From contig CM019065.1 of assembly GCA_009667805.1 (NCBI GenBank), positions 20,363,822-20,427,821 on the forward strand: a stretch of 64,000 nt of DNA. Reading direction: 5' to 3'. Each line of letters begins with the position of its first letter. Position 1 is the first letter of the stretch. Shown one piece after another: positions 1 through 10,361 of this stretch. Below the pieces are notes generated by a model. It was not told the DNA's origin, ran no database searches, and was given only the letters and a program-made list of their open reading frames with translations. This stretch comes from Leptobrachium leishanense. Lineage: Eukaryota > Chordata > Amphibia > Anura > Megophryidae. The position numbers and the translations under genes were made by a program.

Positions 1-470
1 TCTTTCAGCTAGACCATTGGTAGCCGGATAATACGGAGCTGTACGGAGATGTTGAATACCATGATCCTTAATGAAACTTTGACATTTCTGAGCTAATAAC
101 TGTGGCCCATTATCAGATACTAGTATCTTAGGCAATCCGAATGTGGCAAACAGCTTCTCCAGGGCATCAATGGTGGCATCAGTTGTAGTCTGAGGCAGTA
201 ATATCAATTCAGGCAACTTGGAATGTGCATCCACCACCACTAAGAACATCTGTCCATTCAAAGGTCCTGTAAAGTCAATATGAATTCTCTCCCATGGGTT
301 AAGAGGCCAAAGCCAGGGCTGAACTGCACCTCTCGGATAGTATCTCTGAGTCTGGGCACATCCTGAACAGGCTGCAATGTAGTTGCCTATATCCTCATCC
401 AAAGTAGGCCACCATACATGACCCCTGGCTTTTTGTTTCATCTAGACTATTCCTGGATGCCCTTCATGCA
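1..470 (-). pseudogene. Ty3/gypsy integrase, broken and partial
   Basis: Translation of the minus strand gives an HHCC-type zinc region (GHPG, then CSGC), followed by a DDE core: IDFTGP carries the first aspartate, VSDNGP the second and NGLAER the glutamate. The second aspartate and the glutamate are separated by 35 residues, the retroviral-type integrase spacing. An in-frame TAG lies near 434, between the zinc region and the core. The 3' end runs off the window. By family knowledge this enzyme inserts the cDNA into the genome. The catalytic residues are intact but the stop makes the frame non-functional. Confidence 0.88.
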
Positions 471-509
471 AAATTTGTAACGTGGGTTTCTGCAAGGCTG
501 GAGGAACAA

Positions 510-1115
510 TTACCCGCTCTCCCCATAGCAAGCATCTCTCTCTGACAGCTCAAGATTCCTGGAGTGAAAAAGGTCGGAGACGTGCAGAGGTTTGAAATGG
601 CCAACCAGGTTGTACATAAGACAAGACTTCTTGAAGATCAGCATCCTTACTGGTCTCTTGGTTTCAGCAGCAGTCAGTGTTTTGCCAAAGTAAATGGAAG
701 GTGGTGAATCCCGAACATAATTGGTGGAGAGTGGAAGAGGAAGGCGTGAAAACGCATCTGCATTTGTATGTTTATCACGAGGCCTGTATGGGATTTCATA
801 CTGATAAGCCCCCAGCAGTAAGGTAGACCTTTGGAGACGAGCGGCGGTTCTCTGAGAAATACTCTTTGTAGGATTGAATATTGCCAATAGCGGCTTATGA
901 TCCGTCAACAGCGTAAAAGATCGGCCATAAATATAAAAGTGAAACTTCTTCAGGGCAAGATTATCGCTAAAGCCTCCTTGTCAATTTGTGAATAATTGCG
1001 CTCAGCTGGGGTGAGGGAGCGAGAAGCAAAAGCTACCGGTGGATCTGTACCATCAGGCATGGAATGGGACGGCACAGCCCCCGGCCCATAAGGAGAAGCA
1101 TCACAGGCGATACTC
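510..1115 (-). pseudogene. Ty3/gypsy RNase H, frameshifted
   Basis: The minus strand carries ACDASPYG (first aspartate), ASRSLTPAERNYSQIDKEAL (glutamate) and LLTDHKPLLAIF (next aspartate), the usual RNase H motif series of gypsy elements. It is followed by the connector YEIPYRPRDKHTNADAFSRL that precedes the integrase. A frameshift near 955-965 splits the domain, so the longest open piece is the last 132 codons (908-510). The family role is removal of RNA from the RNA/DNA hybrid during reverse transcription. Confidence 0.85.
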
Positions 1116-1319
1116 AGTGGTTAAGGACAAATCATAGTGAACCAAGACTCGGGAGCTGCGTATTAGTTCCTTTGAAGCTTTAAAAGCAGCCGAGCAGGAC
1201 CAGGTCCATTTCCATTTTTGTTGTCTTTCCAAAAGCCTTTGCAGCGGAAACAAGGTATGGGCTAAATTGGGCACAGATTTATTGTAATAGTTCAGCAGCC
1301 CTAAATATGAGCGCAGCTG

Positions 1320-1537
1320 CGTTACATTCCTTGGTATGGAGCCTCTACCAATGCTTTCACTTTCTCATCAGTGGTGTGAAGTCCAGTTTTATCAATAACG
1401 TGACCACAAAATTCCAGGTGATCTTTCAAAAACTCACATTTGTTTATATTAACTTTGAGTCCATTATCCATTAGTATCTGGAGCACGTCTTGTACATTCT
1501 GCCGGTGCTCCCTCTCCGTTCGGCCAGTGATCAGCAT
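1320..1537 (-). pseudogene. Ty3/gypsy reverse transcriptase, C-terminal part cut by a hAT insertion
   Basis: The frame reads LITGRTEREHRQNVQDVLQ and then FLKDHLEFCGHVI, the palm-to-thumb segment that follows the YxDD motif in gypsy RTs. The YxDD box itself is missing: immediately upstream on this strand the sequence becomes the terminal inverted repeat of a hAT element (1538). The insertion therefore landed almost exactly on the catalytic aspartates. The open frame that continues to 1726 is an artefact of reading into the hAT. Confidence 0.8.
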
Positions 1538-1766
1538 TAGGGATGAGCCGAACCCGAACTTTCCAAATGTTCGGATCCGAACCCGAACTCGAACTCCATA
1601 CAAGTCAATGGGGCTGAAAATTCGGTGTTTTAGAGTGTCCTCCAAGAGGGCATATATGCTAGATATTTGCCATAAAAGGTGTATGGGGGTCCGGGTAGTG
1701 CCCTGGGGGACAGGAAACAAGGACAAAAAGTAAAAAAAAAAAAGTTTTTAAAGGGACAGTGAGTTT
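1538..1766 (-). mobile_element. hAT transposon terminus, same family as the element at 31747-37835
   Basis: It begins with TAGGGATGAGCCGAACC, the reverse complement of the right end of the hAT at 31747-37835. It goes on to match that end for over 200 bp (GAATTTTCAGCCCC, GGGCATATATGC and CCTGGGGGACAGGAAAC regions). The orientation is reversed, so this is that family's 3' end. The rest runs into the assembly gap. The 8 bases before the terminus (1530-1537) would be one copy of the target duplication; the partner is not visible. Confidence 0.85.
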
Positions 1767-1866
1767 NNNNNNNNNNNNNNNNNNNNNNNNNNNNNNNNNN
1801 NNNNNNNNNNNNNNNNNNNNNNNNNNNNNNNNNNNNNNNNNNNNNNNNNNNNNNNNNNNNNNNNNN
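1767..1866. other. assembly gap of exactly 100 N
   Basis: One hundred consecutive N, the conventional placeholder for a gap of unknown size. The hAT body that should follow 1766 is probably lost here, so the distance across the gap should not be trusted. Confidence 0.99.
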
Positions 1867-2585
1867 TGGTTTCTGCTTTATTGTGCAGCCATTGCAGGGT
1901 ATAATATGAACAAATACAAAATAAACACTTACTCCTGGATGCCCAACTTCACATTTCAGCATATCTGTCTGACATGGTGGGTGGCTAAAGCGTTTACCAA
2001 CCTAGAAAAGCAAAATATTGTGAACCTTCCTCCTGTACTCAGGGTTAGGCTTCATTTCCTTCTGCACCTTGCACACATAACTGCCCTCTCAGGGATCCAC
2101 ACATCTCCTATAAAAAGGCAGGGCAGTCCTAATAAGGCCTCAGCTGTTGGTTAACCCTATAGCGGAAAAGGGAGTCCTCCATCTGCCGGCTGATAAACCT
2201 GTGGTCTACCACACTGCCCCTAATCACAATGTCACAGGAGATACAAAAGGAAATCGTAGTGCAAAATTGCAATAATGTTGATATCAGTGAATGAAAGATA
2301 ATTCAATTTTACTCTCATCTTCTGGATCCCACAGGCTAAATTCTGCTACGTGATGGCTGCTATTCTTTTTCTAAGCCTTTAGGTTGAATGAATCACCCAA
2401 AAAATGAGAACTGCATGAAACTAGTGACGAGACAGACAGAGGGACATCTGATGCTATTTATGTATTTAGTGCTCTGAGCTGTGATTTGCATCTTCTGGGT
2501 TATTTTATTCAGTATTTAGTTGTTGGAGTCTCTGTCTCTATTTTTAGTTTGAGGAGCAGTGGGAAGGAAGACTGAGCTCAGATTA
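1867..2585. other. no gene recognised
   Basis: Non-repetitive sequence without a convincing open frame. I looked for V2R exons 2 or 3 of gene B, which would be expected somewhere left of 16.6 kb on the minus strand, and saw none. The sequence does not continue either the gypsy or the hAT interrupted at the gap. Confidence 0.6.
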
Positions 2586-2589
2586 CAGT

Positions 2590-3023
2590 ATAAGTGCAGG
2601 GAAAAGCCACTGAATGGATCCGATAAATATGCAATAACCTACTGATAAGATATGAAAAATCGGATCGATTTGAAATGCTGCAAAAAAAGCCGAACGCACA
2701 CGATGATCTGCCGCAAAACCGCCGAACGCATCTGGAAAAAAAGCCAACGATCCGCCAAACAGAGCGCCTACCAGCCACTAGAAAAAGCCGACAAGCCATT
2801 GAACAGGGAAAGGAAAAAAAAAAACAGCCAATTTAAAACTGTTTGCAAAAAACTACTACACGAAAATGCCTGAAAATAAAATGTAAGGTCGAAAAAACGA
2901 AATCCAGAAAAATGCCTAAAAAAAAAATAATGAGACTTTTTGCTGCAAATTAAAAGAATAAACGGTTTAATAGATATTTAATAAAAACAAGAATGTTTTT
3001 AACATTGAAGTCTATGTGATTAA
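2590..3023 (-). mobile_element. PIF/Harbinger-like MITE, first half (split by the Penelope composite)
   Basis: The segment matches the reverse complement of the MITE at 24811-25722 in blocks, for example GCAAAAAACTACTACACGAA, CAGAAAAATGCCTAAA and TTAACATTGAAGTCTATG. The match breaks at 3023, exactly where the Penelope sequence begins, and resumes at 16284. The outer end is diverged and was placed only approximately. Confidence 0.65.
3011..3023 (+). repeat. target-site duplication of the Penelope composite, left copy
   Basis: TCTATGTGATTAA here is identical to 16271-16283 at the other end of the composite. The first T may belong to the element at the right-hand end, so the duplication is 12 or 13 bp. 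Confidence 0.85.
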
Positions 3024-4376
3024 CAACAAATACGTAACTGGCGGCGCGAAAAGTATCGCTGTAGGATCTTGTGGTGGTTCTCTTGTCTTGTCTCGTCCGC
3101 ATGTATGATAAAAAACAGAGAAAATGCAATAGTGCAGACGGAATACAATAGTAATAGCTATAAATACTATATGTGTCCCACTCACAGACGAAGAGCCCCA
3201 ACACTGGCTCTGAGTGGGTCAGCGCATGTGGTCAATAATTCTCCTCTGAAGGGGATGACCTATCACCTTCAGTGACGACAGTAAGCTTCCAATATTGGTG
3301 TAAAAAAACATGTGGAAAGAAGAGAAAAACTCCTTTGCGTGGATCTGTCAAACACACAATGCAATATTGATGAAGGAGTTAAACTCACGTGGGTTGGAGC
3401 TTAAGGCCAAGCTCTAGGACAGACTGCTTGTGGACTTATTAGAGGGAAAGTCCATGGAAACCTCTTTAAACAGCAAGCACACCAGGGACTGATGCAAAAG
3501 AAAATTTAATAAAACTTTAAAACATTAAATAAAAAATAAAATACAATATCTGGCTCAGCCAGTGTACCCAGACGCGTTTCGCCACAGCATGTGGCTTCCT
3601 CAGTCGGTTTACAGGTGGGTAAATGAGTCACAATATATAAGATAAAATTTTGATTGTCCCCAGGTGTGATTAACTGCTGGGCGTGGGTTACACGCCTTAG
3701 ATTGCCGAGATATCGGTTCCTCCGCAAATCCGCCATCTTGCGCATGCGCAGTAACGATGTTTGCGTTTCAGAATGGATATCCGCCATTTTGCGCATGCGT
3801 GTTGTGAGTTTGGGTCCTTCCGATCGGCGTGCGGCGGTATGGGTCGTTTCCATGGCTTCTAGCAAACAGAAAAGGAGGCTAATAGCTCGAACAGAGTGGG
3901 GAATGATTGTCTATAACCCCTAAAACCTCGTGAACTACCTTACATAAATGCGTGGAGGCGATATACTCCTCCACAATGGTAAAGACAGTACAATACATTG
4001 TTCACCCTCCAAGGAAAAAAGGGCTTCCCACATTACACATTTTAGAAGAGCTGGATAATCGACTATATCGGAATTAATGAATATAAACCTCCTAATATTA
4101 AGATGAACTCTGGTGGATCTATGATATATGTGTGTTGTGTATGATAATAAACCATACATGAAATAGTTATATAACAATATGTGACTAAACTAAAATAAAA
4201 CGCCTAGAGTTACGTGTAAGTGTCATTACAACGGAATTGAGGGGAAGTATCGGTTAGATCCATGGTATAATACCCTTTAGGGAAGTAATGCCTAATATTA
4301 AACCTTAGTGACAAATCGAATAGAGATAGTGTAATGTCTACAATGGGCAGATCTGTGAGATACAATTGACCGCCTT
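3024..4376 (-). repeat. pLTR of the inverted copy, truncated by about 100 bp
   Basis: Reverse complement of the forward pLTRs, starting with TGTATCTCACAG at 4376 and running to TACGTATTTGTTGTT at 3024. The forward pLTRs continue a further 107 bp or so past this point (CATTGTTCACTGG and onward), which is missing here. Confidence 0.88.
3576..3603 (-). ncRNA. hammerhead-ribozyme-like motif in the inverted pLTR
   Basis: On the minus strand CTGAGGA (3603-3597) is followed by a perfect hairpin GCCACA/TGTGGC and then GAAAC (3580-3576). It is identical to the motifs in the two forward pLTRs; see the entry at 9626 for the fold and the doubts. Confidence 0.5.
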
Positions 4377-5397
4377 ATAGAGAAGTATGAGGCTCAAGAC
4401 ATTACCCATATTAGGAATGAGATATGATGGGTCCAATCTTCTAAAGAGCATGGAGGACTAAGTAATGTGGAATTATCGAATGGGAACACTATTAATGCGG
4501 TCAATTATTTGAAGTGAGAAATCATCATAAACTTGACTGGCTTAATTAGCAATTTATCTATTGGCCAGTGAATAAAGGAGTATATGTGACAACTGAACAA
4601 TTGTCGGAATATGGATAAATTTTATTGATATGGGACCTATGGAAAGTGTACTATCTTATATGAAAATTTTAGTGAATATAAATAAAAACTACAGAAAGAT
4701 ATGTGATAAACCACAAAAAGGGTTAAACATTAAGGTGTTAAGAGGCTAGTGCAGCAATGATATGTATATATTATGCATGATGGACAACTGCAAAAAAGGA
4801 CAGAATGTAAACATAATGTTGTATATTGCCATTATAAGGAGGTAGATTATCCTATCTTAACAATAATGTTGGATAAATGAAAATGTGATCGTGCCCACAA
4901 TAGGCAGGTCCATAAATTGTGTAAGGACACCTTATGGGAAAATGTAAAGCTATAAAGGAATTGACTATTGTAAAGAAAGTGATGAACTATATAGTGTTGA
5001 ACTACCGATGCAACATTACTAAAAAGGCTGTGTGTGTTGTAGGTGAAAAATCTCCTTAGGCTATATTGCTTTGATTAGAATGAATATATTGGCCAATATC
5101 AAATTAAGTGGAGGTCGATAACGACTATGTGGTCATAATAATATGAATAAATTGTGGAGATGGTGAACTCTCTTTTGTGGAGATAATAGTGAATAAAAGA
5201 AAACTACGATAAAATATGTGATTGACCATTAGGGAAGGTTTAGCATATGGATGATGTATATGTATGTGATAGTGCAGATAGTGTTCTACACTGAAAATGT
5301 ATAACCCTAATCTAAAATGATAGTGAGGTCTGTGTTATGGAATGTATCGCGCAATTGCTGTTTTCCAAATGTGGAACCTGAGAAGCCCCCAATAATC
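4377..5397 (-). other. 3' region of the inverted Penelope copy
   Basis: AT-rich non-coding sequence between the ORF2 stop and the pLTR. It is the reverse complement of 13796-14830 with scattered differences. No open frame of note. Confidence 0.85.
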
Positions 5398-7669
5398 TTA
5401 AAGAAAATGTATAACTTCAAAATCGTCGTTAAGCCCATTAGGAACCATAGTACCATGCTCAAAAATATGTCTCATTTCAGCCTTACCTAATTTCTTAGGT
5501 AGATTTTCTTCCGTCTCTATTTTTTTTATCTGTTCTAATGCCCAGAATTTAACCCCAATTGGGGAGCTATTATGGTGAATTTTGCAGTGTAAGGAAACAG
5601 AATGCTTTTCATAACTATTTTTAATATTTCTAGCATGCTCTGCTATCCTCACATTCAGGGCTCTTTTGGTACGCCCTATGTAGCCCAATCCACATGGACA
5701 TTCTAACATGTAAATAACATTTTTGGAACAGCAGTTAAGGATTCCTTTGATCTGAACCTGTTTGTGGTATTTACGATTCGTGTATGAGCCTATATAACTT
5801 TTCTTGTTGGAGGTAGATCTACAGGCCAAACACACCCCACATTGATAGAAACCCTCTTTTAATCCAAAATGATTGGTGTTATTGCCCTCTTTTCTCTTGG
5901 GTTTACTCCGAACCAGATTAGATTTAATATTGTTGGCCCCCCTGAAAACTATTCGAGGGGTAGGCCCTATAACTTCCCCAAGGTCAACATCGTTTTTGAG
6001 TACTGACCAATGCTTTTTTATAATCCTCTTTATCTTGTCTGCTTTGCTGTTATAATCACAGATAAAAAGAACCTCATTGGTTCCCTTATTTTTAGGTTTA
6101 TAATCAAGATACTTGTCTCTATCTGCCTGAGACAATTCTAGGATTATAGTTTCCAACTCTGCATTATTATACCCTTTGTCCACAAAGTCTTGCTTAAGGG
6201 ACAGGGCCTGTTCCTTAAAAGTGTCGTCATCGGAACAATTCCTTCTGAGTCTCGTGAATTGACCTTTAGGGACACCTTTGAGCCAGGGGGGATAGTGACA
6301 GCTGGTGCAGTCTATAAATGTGTTAGTATCAACCTCTTTAAAGAAGGTCTTGGATTTGATGCATTCCTCCTCTACATATATATGTAAATCCAAGAAGTTG
6401 ACTTTGTTCTCGCTCCAAGTACTATCTAGTCTGATGCCCCATTCTGGACTATCCAAACTCTCTAAAAATGGTAGTAATGACTCCACCCCTCCCCTCCAAA
6501 TAAAGAAGATGTCGTCGATGTAACGTCTGAAAAGATGGACACTTCCTTGCGCCCAGCCACGCGACCCATACACGAACTTGCTTTCCAAGCTGACATGTAT
6601 AGGTTGGCGTAGCTGGGCGCAAATTTAGTGCCCATAGCTGTGCCTCTGCGTTGGATATAAAAATCCTCCTCGAACTTAAAGTAGTTGTTGTTTAATATGA
6701 ACTTTACACCTTCAAGAATGAACCCCATATGTTCAGAACTGATCAAATCGGTCTTGGAGATCTCCTCTTCTAATTTACTTAGACCAAGGTCATGTGGTAT
6801 ACTGCTATACAATGAATGAACATCACAGGTAACCAAAAGGTCTCCCTTTTGCCACTTTACCCCTTTTATTAGTTGTAACATACTAATCGTATCTTTCAAA
6901 TAAGATGGAATTCTACAAACCAGTGGCTGGAGGAGCACGTCCACATATTCTGATAGACGGCTACTGATCGAATCTATCCCCGCCACTATGGGTCTGCCTG
7001 GGGGTTTAAGGGGGTCCTTATGGACCTTGGGCAGGATGTAGAAATGCGGTACTTTAGTGAACTCTATCGATAAATAATCAAATTCGGATTTATTGAGGAT
7101 ACTCTTATCCAGACCTTCTTGTAAGAAGGGTATCAGTTTATACCTTATCTCACTAACTGGATCTTTTGTCAGTTTGGTATAGGTGGAATTATCATCCAGA
7201 AGACGAAGAGCCTCCTCTTTATATGATTCCTTCGACCAAATCACAATCCCGCCGCCCTTGTCGGCGGGTTTAATAATGATATTGGGGTCCTTCTGAAGAT
7301 CTTTTAAGGCCATGCGTTCTTCTTTTGTGAGATTTTGTTTATCTACTTTAGTGGACAACTTCTCTATGTCTTTCATGACTAGACCTTCGAACATCTTAAT
7401 CTCATCCGAGACCATGTGTCTCGGATAAAATTTAGATCTATTTTTGAGGGTAGTGTGTACATTAGGGGTGCAGTTCTGAACAGCCTCCCTTTCCACTGGT
7501 TGTTTAAGGAAATACTTCTTTAAGCTCAACTTACGTTTAAATCTTTGTAAATCAATAAATACCCCAATTTATCGAGCCGATTGGAAGGGGCAAATTTGAG
7601 GCCCTTATTAAGGACACTTGTCTCTGATCTAGTGAGGATTTTATTGCTCAAATTGAAGATACCTTTCAT
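5398..7669 (-). pseudogene. Penelope-like ORF2 (reverse transcriptase + GIY-YIG endonuclease), frameshifted copy
   Basis: This is the inverted twin of the intact ORF2 at 11522-13795, with the RT core, YIDD box and C-terminal GIY-YIG domain all recognisable. Two single-base losses break it: CCC to CC near 6590, just after motif B (YMSAW), and AAA to AA near 7567, close to the N-terminus. The open pieces are 7529-6462 and 6588-5398. Amino-acid differences from the forward copy outside the shifts are very few. Both lesions are in homopolymer runs, so consensus error cannot be ruled out. Confidence 0.9.
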
Positions 7670-8828
7670 GGGGATCGTTTCCTTTCTCTTTTTTCTCTCA
7701 CGTACAAGTTTTCCTGCTCTCGACCCTCTTCTGACCTTTCCCAGGGTCTCTTTTGCCCTCCCCCCTTTCTAATCTGGTATCGAGGTCTCTGTGAGGTCCC
7801 TGCCCGTTGCTCTTGTTCAGGGGGTCCCTCCAAAAAACCTCCTCCTCTTTTTGTTCATCTAGTGGTTCATACCTATTTCTAAGTGGAACAGTGCTGTCAA
7901 TTGGTTCTCTTTCTCTTTTCTTAGAGGGTGGAATGGGAGCAAAATTATGTGTTGCAGTATTTGCATAGTTTCTTTCCTGGAACTGTCTTTCATTATTACG
8001 CCCATACTGGTATGGTCTGTCCCACTGTCGTCTATCTTGTTGATTGTGATATACACGATCCCTATATCGTTGTCTGTCGGAAAAAGAATCAAGAGCATCC
8101 CTCTGATATGGGGCTCTATATTGGCTATCGTTGTTTAGATAGGCATTTCTATAACTGTGTTCATTTATCCAATTTCTACGTTGGGGATTTGGCCTTTCTT
8201 CATACCTTCTATGCTTCACTTGTGTCCACCCATCAGTATCTGTGGATTCCATTCTATTATTGGGATGTCTGTTGTTTGTTGTAGTATCATCATATCTCTT
8301 ATGTACATTCCCCCTCCTGTAATCCTCCACATCCCTCTCATATTTGCGTTTTTTAATCACCAGTACTTCCTTTTCAATTTTTTTCCAATTTATCCCCTAG
8401 ATTTTTGTGTATATCCAGCAAGTCTCTATTAGAATAATCGTGTTCGATCTGTTTCGACAGATCTTCAACAAGAATATTAATGCTTGGAAGCTTATCTTTC
8501 CTCTTTTGAATGACATAATCCATCATCGTGACGGCAAAACCTTCTAATAGTGTGTTCCATCCTGAAATAAAATCAGCATCATCTTTATCAGAAGATGGTG
8601 TCTTCTGGAACCTAAGACCCCTAGGAGTGATTTTATCTTTTTTATATTTCTCTAAAGTAGCTATTTCTAATTTAATTTTCATCTCTTTAATTAAGTTTCT
8701 TTCCAGGTCTAACAATGGTTTTTTATTTTCTTCATTATTAAATTCTTTTAACTGGGAAGACACAAATGTGCCTCCCAACAGGATTCTACGTTGCTCCCAA
8801 TACGATTTCTGTATTCCAAGAGAGACAT
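7666..8828 (-). pseudogene. Penelope-like ORF1, frameshifted copy
   Basis: Inverted twin of ORF1 at 10362-11525. The start ATG (8828-8826) is preserved. Three single-base changes break the frame: TT to T near 8776, an extra T in a T6 run near 8372 (an extra A on the coding strand), and G7 to G6 near 7766. The open pieces are 8778-8374 and 8360-7698. Substitutions relative to the forward copy are rare (for example D for E in the EH-E/D-YSNRD segment). All three indels are in short repeats of one base. Confidence 0.88.
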
Positions 8829-8873
8829 GCTAGGGCTGCCAATAACCAGTGGGGGAATTTACTATCCCAACAA

Positions 8874-10311
8874 TGTATCTCACAGATCTGCCCATTGTAG
8901 ACATTACACTATCTCTATTCGTTTGTCACTAAGGTTTAATATTAGGCATTACTTCCCTAAAGGGTATTATACCATGGATCTACCGATACTTCACCTCAAT
9001 TCCGTTGTAATGACACTTACACGTAACTCTAGGCGTTTTATTTTAGTTTAGTCACATATTGTTATATAACTATTTCATGTATGGTTTATTATCATACACA
9101 AAACACATATATAATAGATCCACCAGAGTTCATCTTAATATTAGGAGGTTTATATTCTTAATTTCCGATATAGTCGATTATCCAGCTCTTCTAAAATGTG
9201 TAATGTGGGAAGCCCTATTTTTTCCTTGGAGGGTGAACAATGTATTGTACTGTCTTTACCATTGTGGAGGAGTATATCGCCTCCACGCATTTATGTAAGG
9301 TAGTTCACGAGGTTTTGGGGTTATAGACAATCATTCCCCACTCTGTTCGAGCTATTAGCCTCCTTTTCTGTTTGCTAGAAGCCATGGAAACGACCCATAC
9401 CGCCGCACGCCGATCGGAAGGACCCAAACTCACAACACGCATGCGCAAAATGGCGGATATCCATTCTGAAACGCAAACATCGTTACTGCGCATGCGCAAG
9501 ATGGCGGATTTGCGGAGGAACCGATATCTCGGCAATCTAAGGCGTGTAACCCACGCCCAGCAGTTAATCACACCTGGGGACAATCAAAATTTTTCTATAT
9601 ATTGTGACTCATTTACCCACCTGTAAACCGACTGAGGAAGCCACATGCTGTGGCGAAACGCGTCTGGGTACACTGGCTGAGCCAGATATTGTATTTTATT
9701 TTTTATTTAATGTTTTAAAGTTTTATTAAATTTTCTTTTGCATCAGTCCCTGGTGTGCTTGCTGTTTAAAGAGGTTTCCATGGACTTTCCCTCTAATAAG
9801 TCCACAAGCAGTCTGTCCTAGAGCTTGGCCTTAAGCTCCAACCCACGTGAGTTTAACTCCTTCATCAATATTGCATTGTGTGTTTGACAGATCCACGCAA
9901 AGGAGTTTTTCTCTTCTTTCCACATGTTTTCTTTTACACCAATATTGGAAGCTTACTGTCGTCACTGAAGGTGATAGGTCATCCCCTTCAGAGGAGAATT
10001 ATTGACCACATGCGCTGACCCACTCAGAGCCAGTGTTGGGGCTCTTCGTCTGTGAGTGGGACATATATAGTATTTATAGCTATTACTATTGTATTCCGTC
10101 TGCACTATTGCATTTTCTCTGTTTTTTATCATACATGCGGACGAGACAAGACAAGAGAACCACCACAAGATCCTACAGCGATACTTTTCGCGCCGCCAGT
10201 TACGTATTTGTTGTTCATTGTTCACTGGTTTGGGGGAAACCACTGAGTGCTGGTTGGCTTTGGAGATTTGGTGGCGGCACAGGCGGGGGCGCCTACCACT
10301 TTGGTTGTGTT
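8874..10311 (+). repeat. 5' pLTR of the forward Penelope copy
   Basis: Direct repeat of 14831-16270: both start TGTATCTCACAGATCTGCCC and run in parallel to TTTGGTTGTGTT, then diverge. Differences are small (for example ATAT insertion near 10065 and CATTTGT/CGATTTGT near 8924). A promoter is expected here by family knowledge, but no TATA box could be assigned with confidence. The short open frames in it (for example 9372-9626) are not conserved coding evidence. Confidence 0.88.
9626..9675 (+). ncRNA. hammerhead-ribozyme-like motif in the 5' pLTR
   Basis: CTGAGGA (9632-9638) resembles the conserved CUGANGA box. A perfect 6-bp stem II follows (GCCACA, loop TGC, TGTGGC), then GAAAC (9655-9659) and CGCGTC, which allows a minimal stem III and a GUC cleavage triplet. 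ACCGA before the core and TGGGT after it pair in 4 of 5 positions as stem I. One extra A lies between the CUGANGA box and stem II. Hammerheads with very short stem III are documented in Penelope-like elements. Activity is inferred, not shown. Confidence 0.55.
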
Positions 10312-10361
10312 TTACATTGTTGGGATAGTAAATTCCCCCACTGGTTATTGGCAGCCCTAGC

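Larger units (their letters stand above)
1..1537 (-). mobile_element. Ty3/gypsy LTR retrotransposon remnant (RT, RNase H, integrase), truncated by window edge
   Basis: Read on the minus strand, 1537 down to 1 encodes in order the end of a reverse transcriptase, an RNase H and the first part of an integrase. This RT-RH-INT order is the standard Ty3/gypsy order and differs from the Gmr1-like element at 27-38 kb, so the two are separate lineages. No LTR is visible; one would lie left of base 1. The reading frame is broken in several places, so the copy is dead. Its RT is interrupted at 1537/1538 by a hAT terminus. Confidence 0.9.

Noticed and set aside
1867..2585. Possible V2R exon 2 or 3 of gene B
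   Set aside because: Searched by eye on the minus strand for the ligand-binding domain pattern; nothing matched.
7859..8432. Hydrophobic frames opposite ORF1 of the Penelope copy (also 10791-11262)
   Set aside because: Antisense of the Arg/Asn/Tyr-rich ORF1 segment; appears in both copies only because they are duplicates.
9372..9626. Frame MLEAMETTHTAARRS... in the pLTR, also at 3865 (minus) and 15332
   Set aside because: Present three times only because the pLTR is repeated; it covers the hammerhead-like motif and shows no protein family features.
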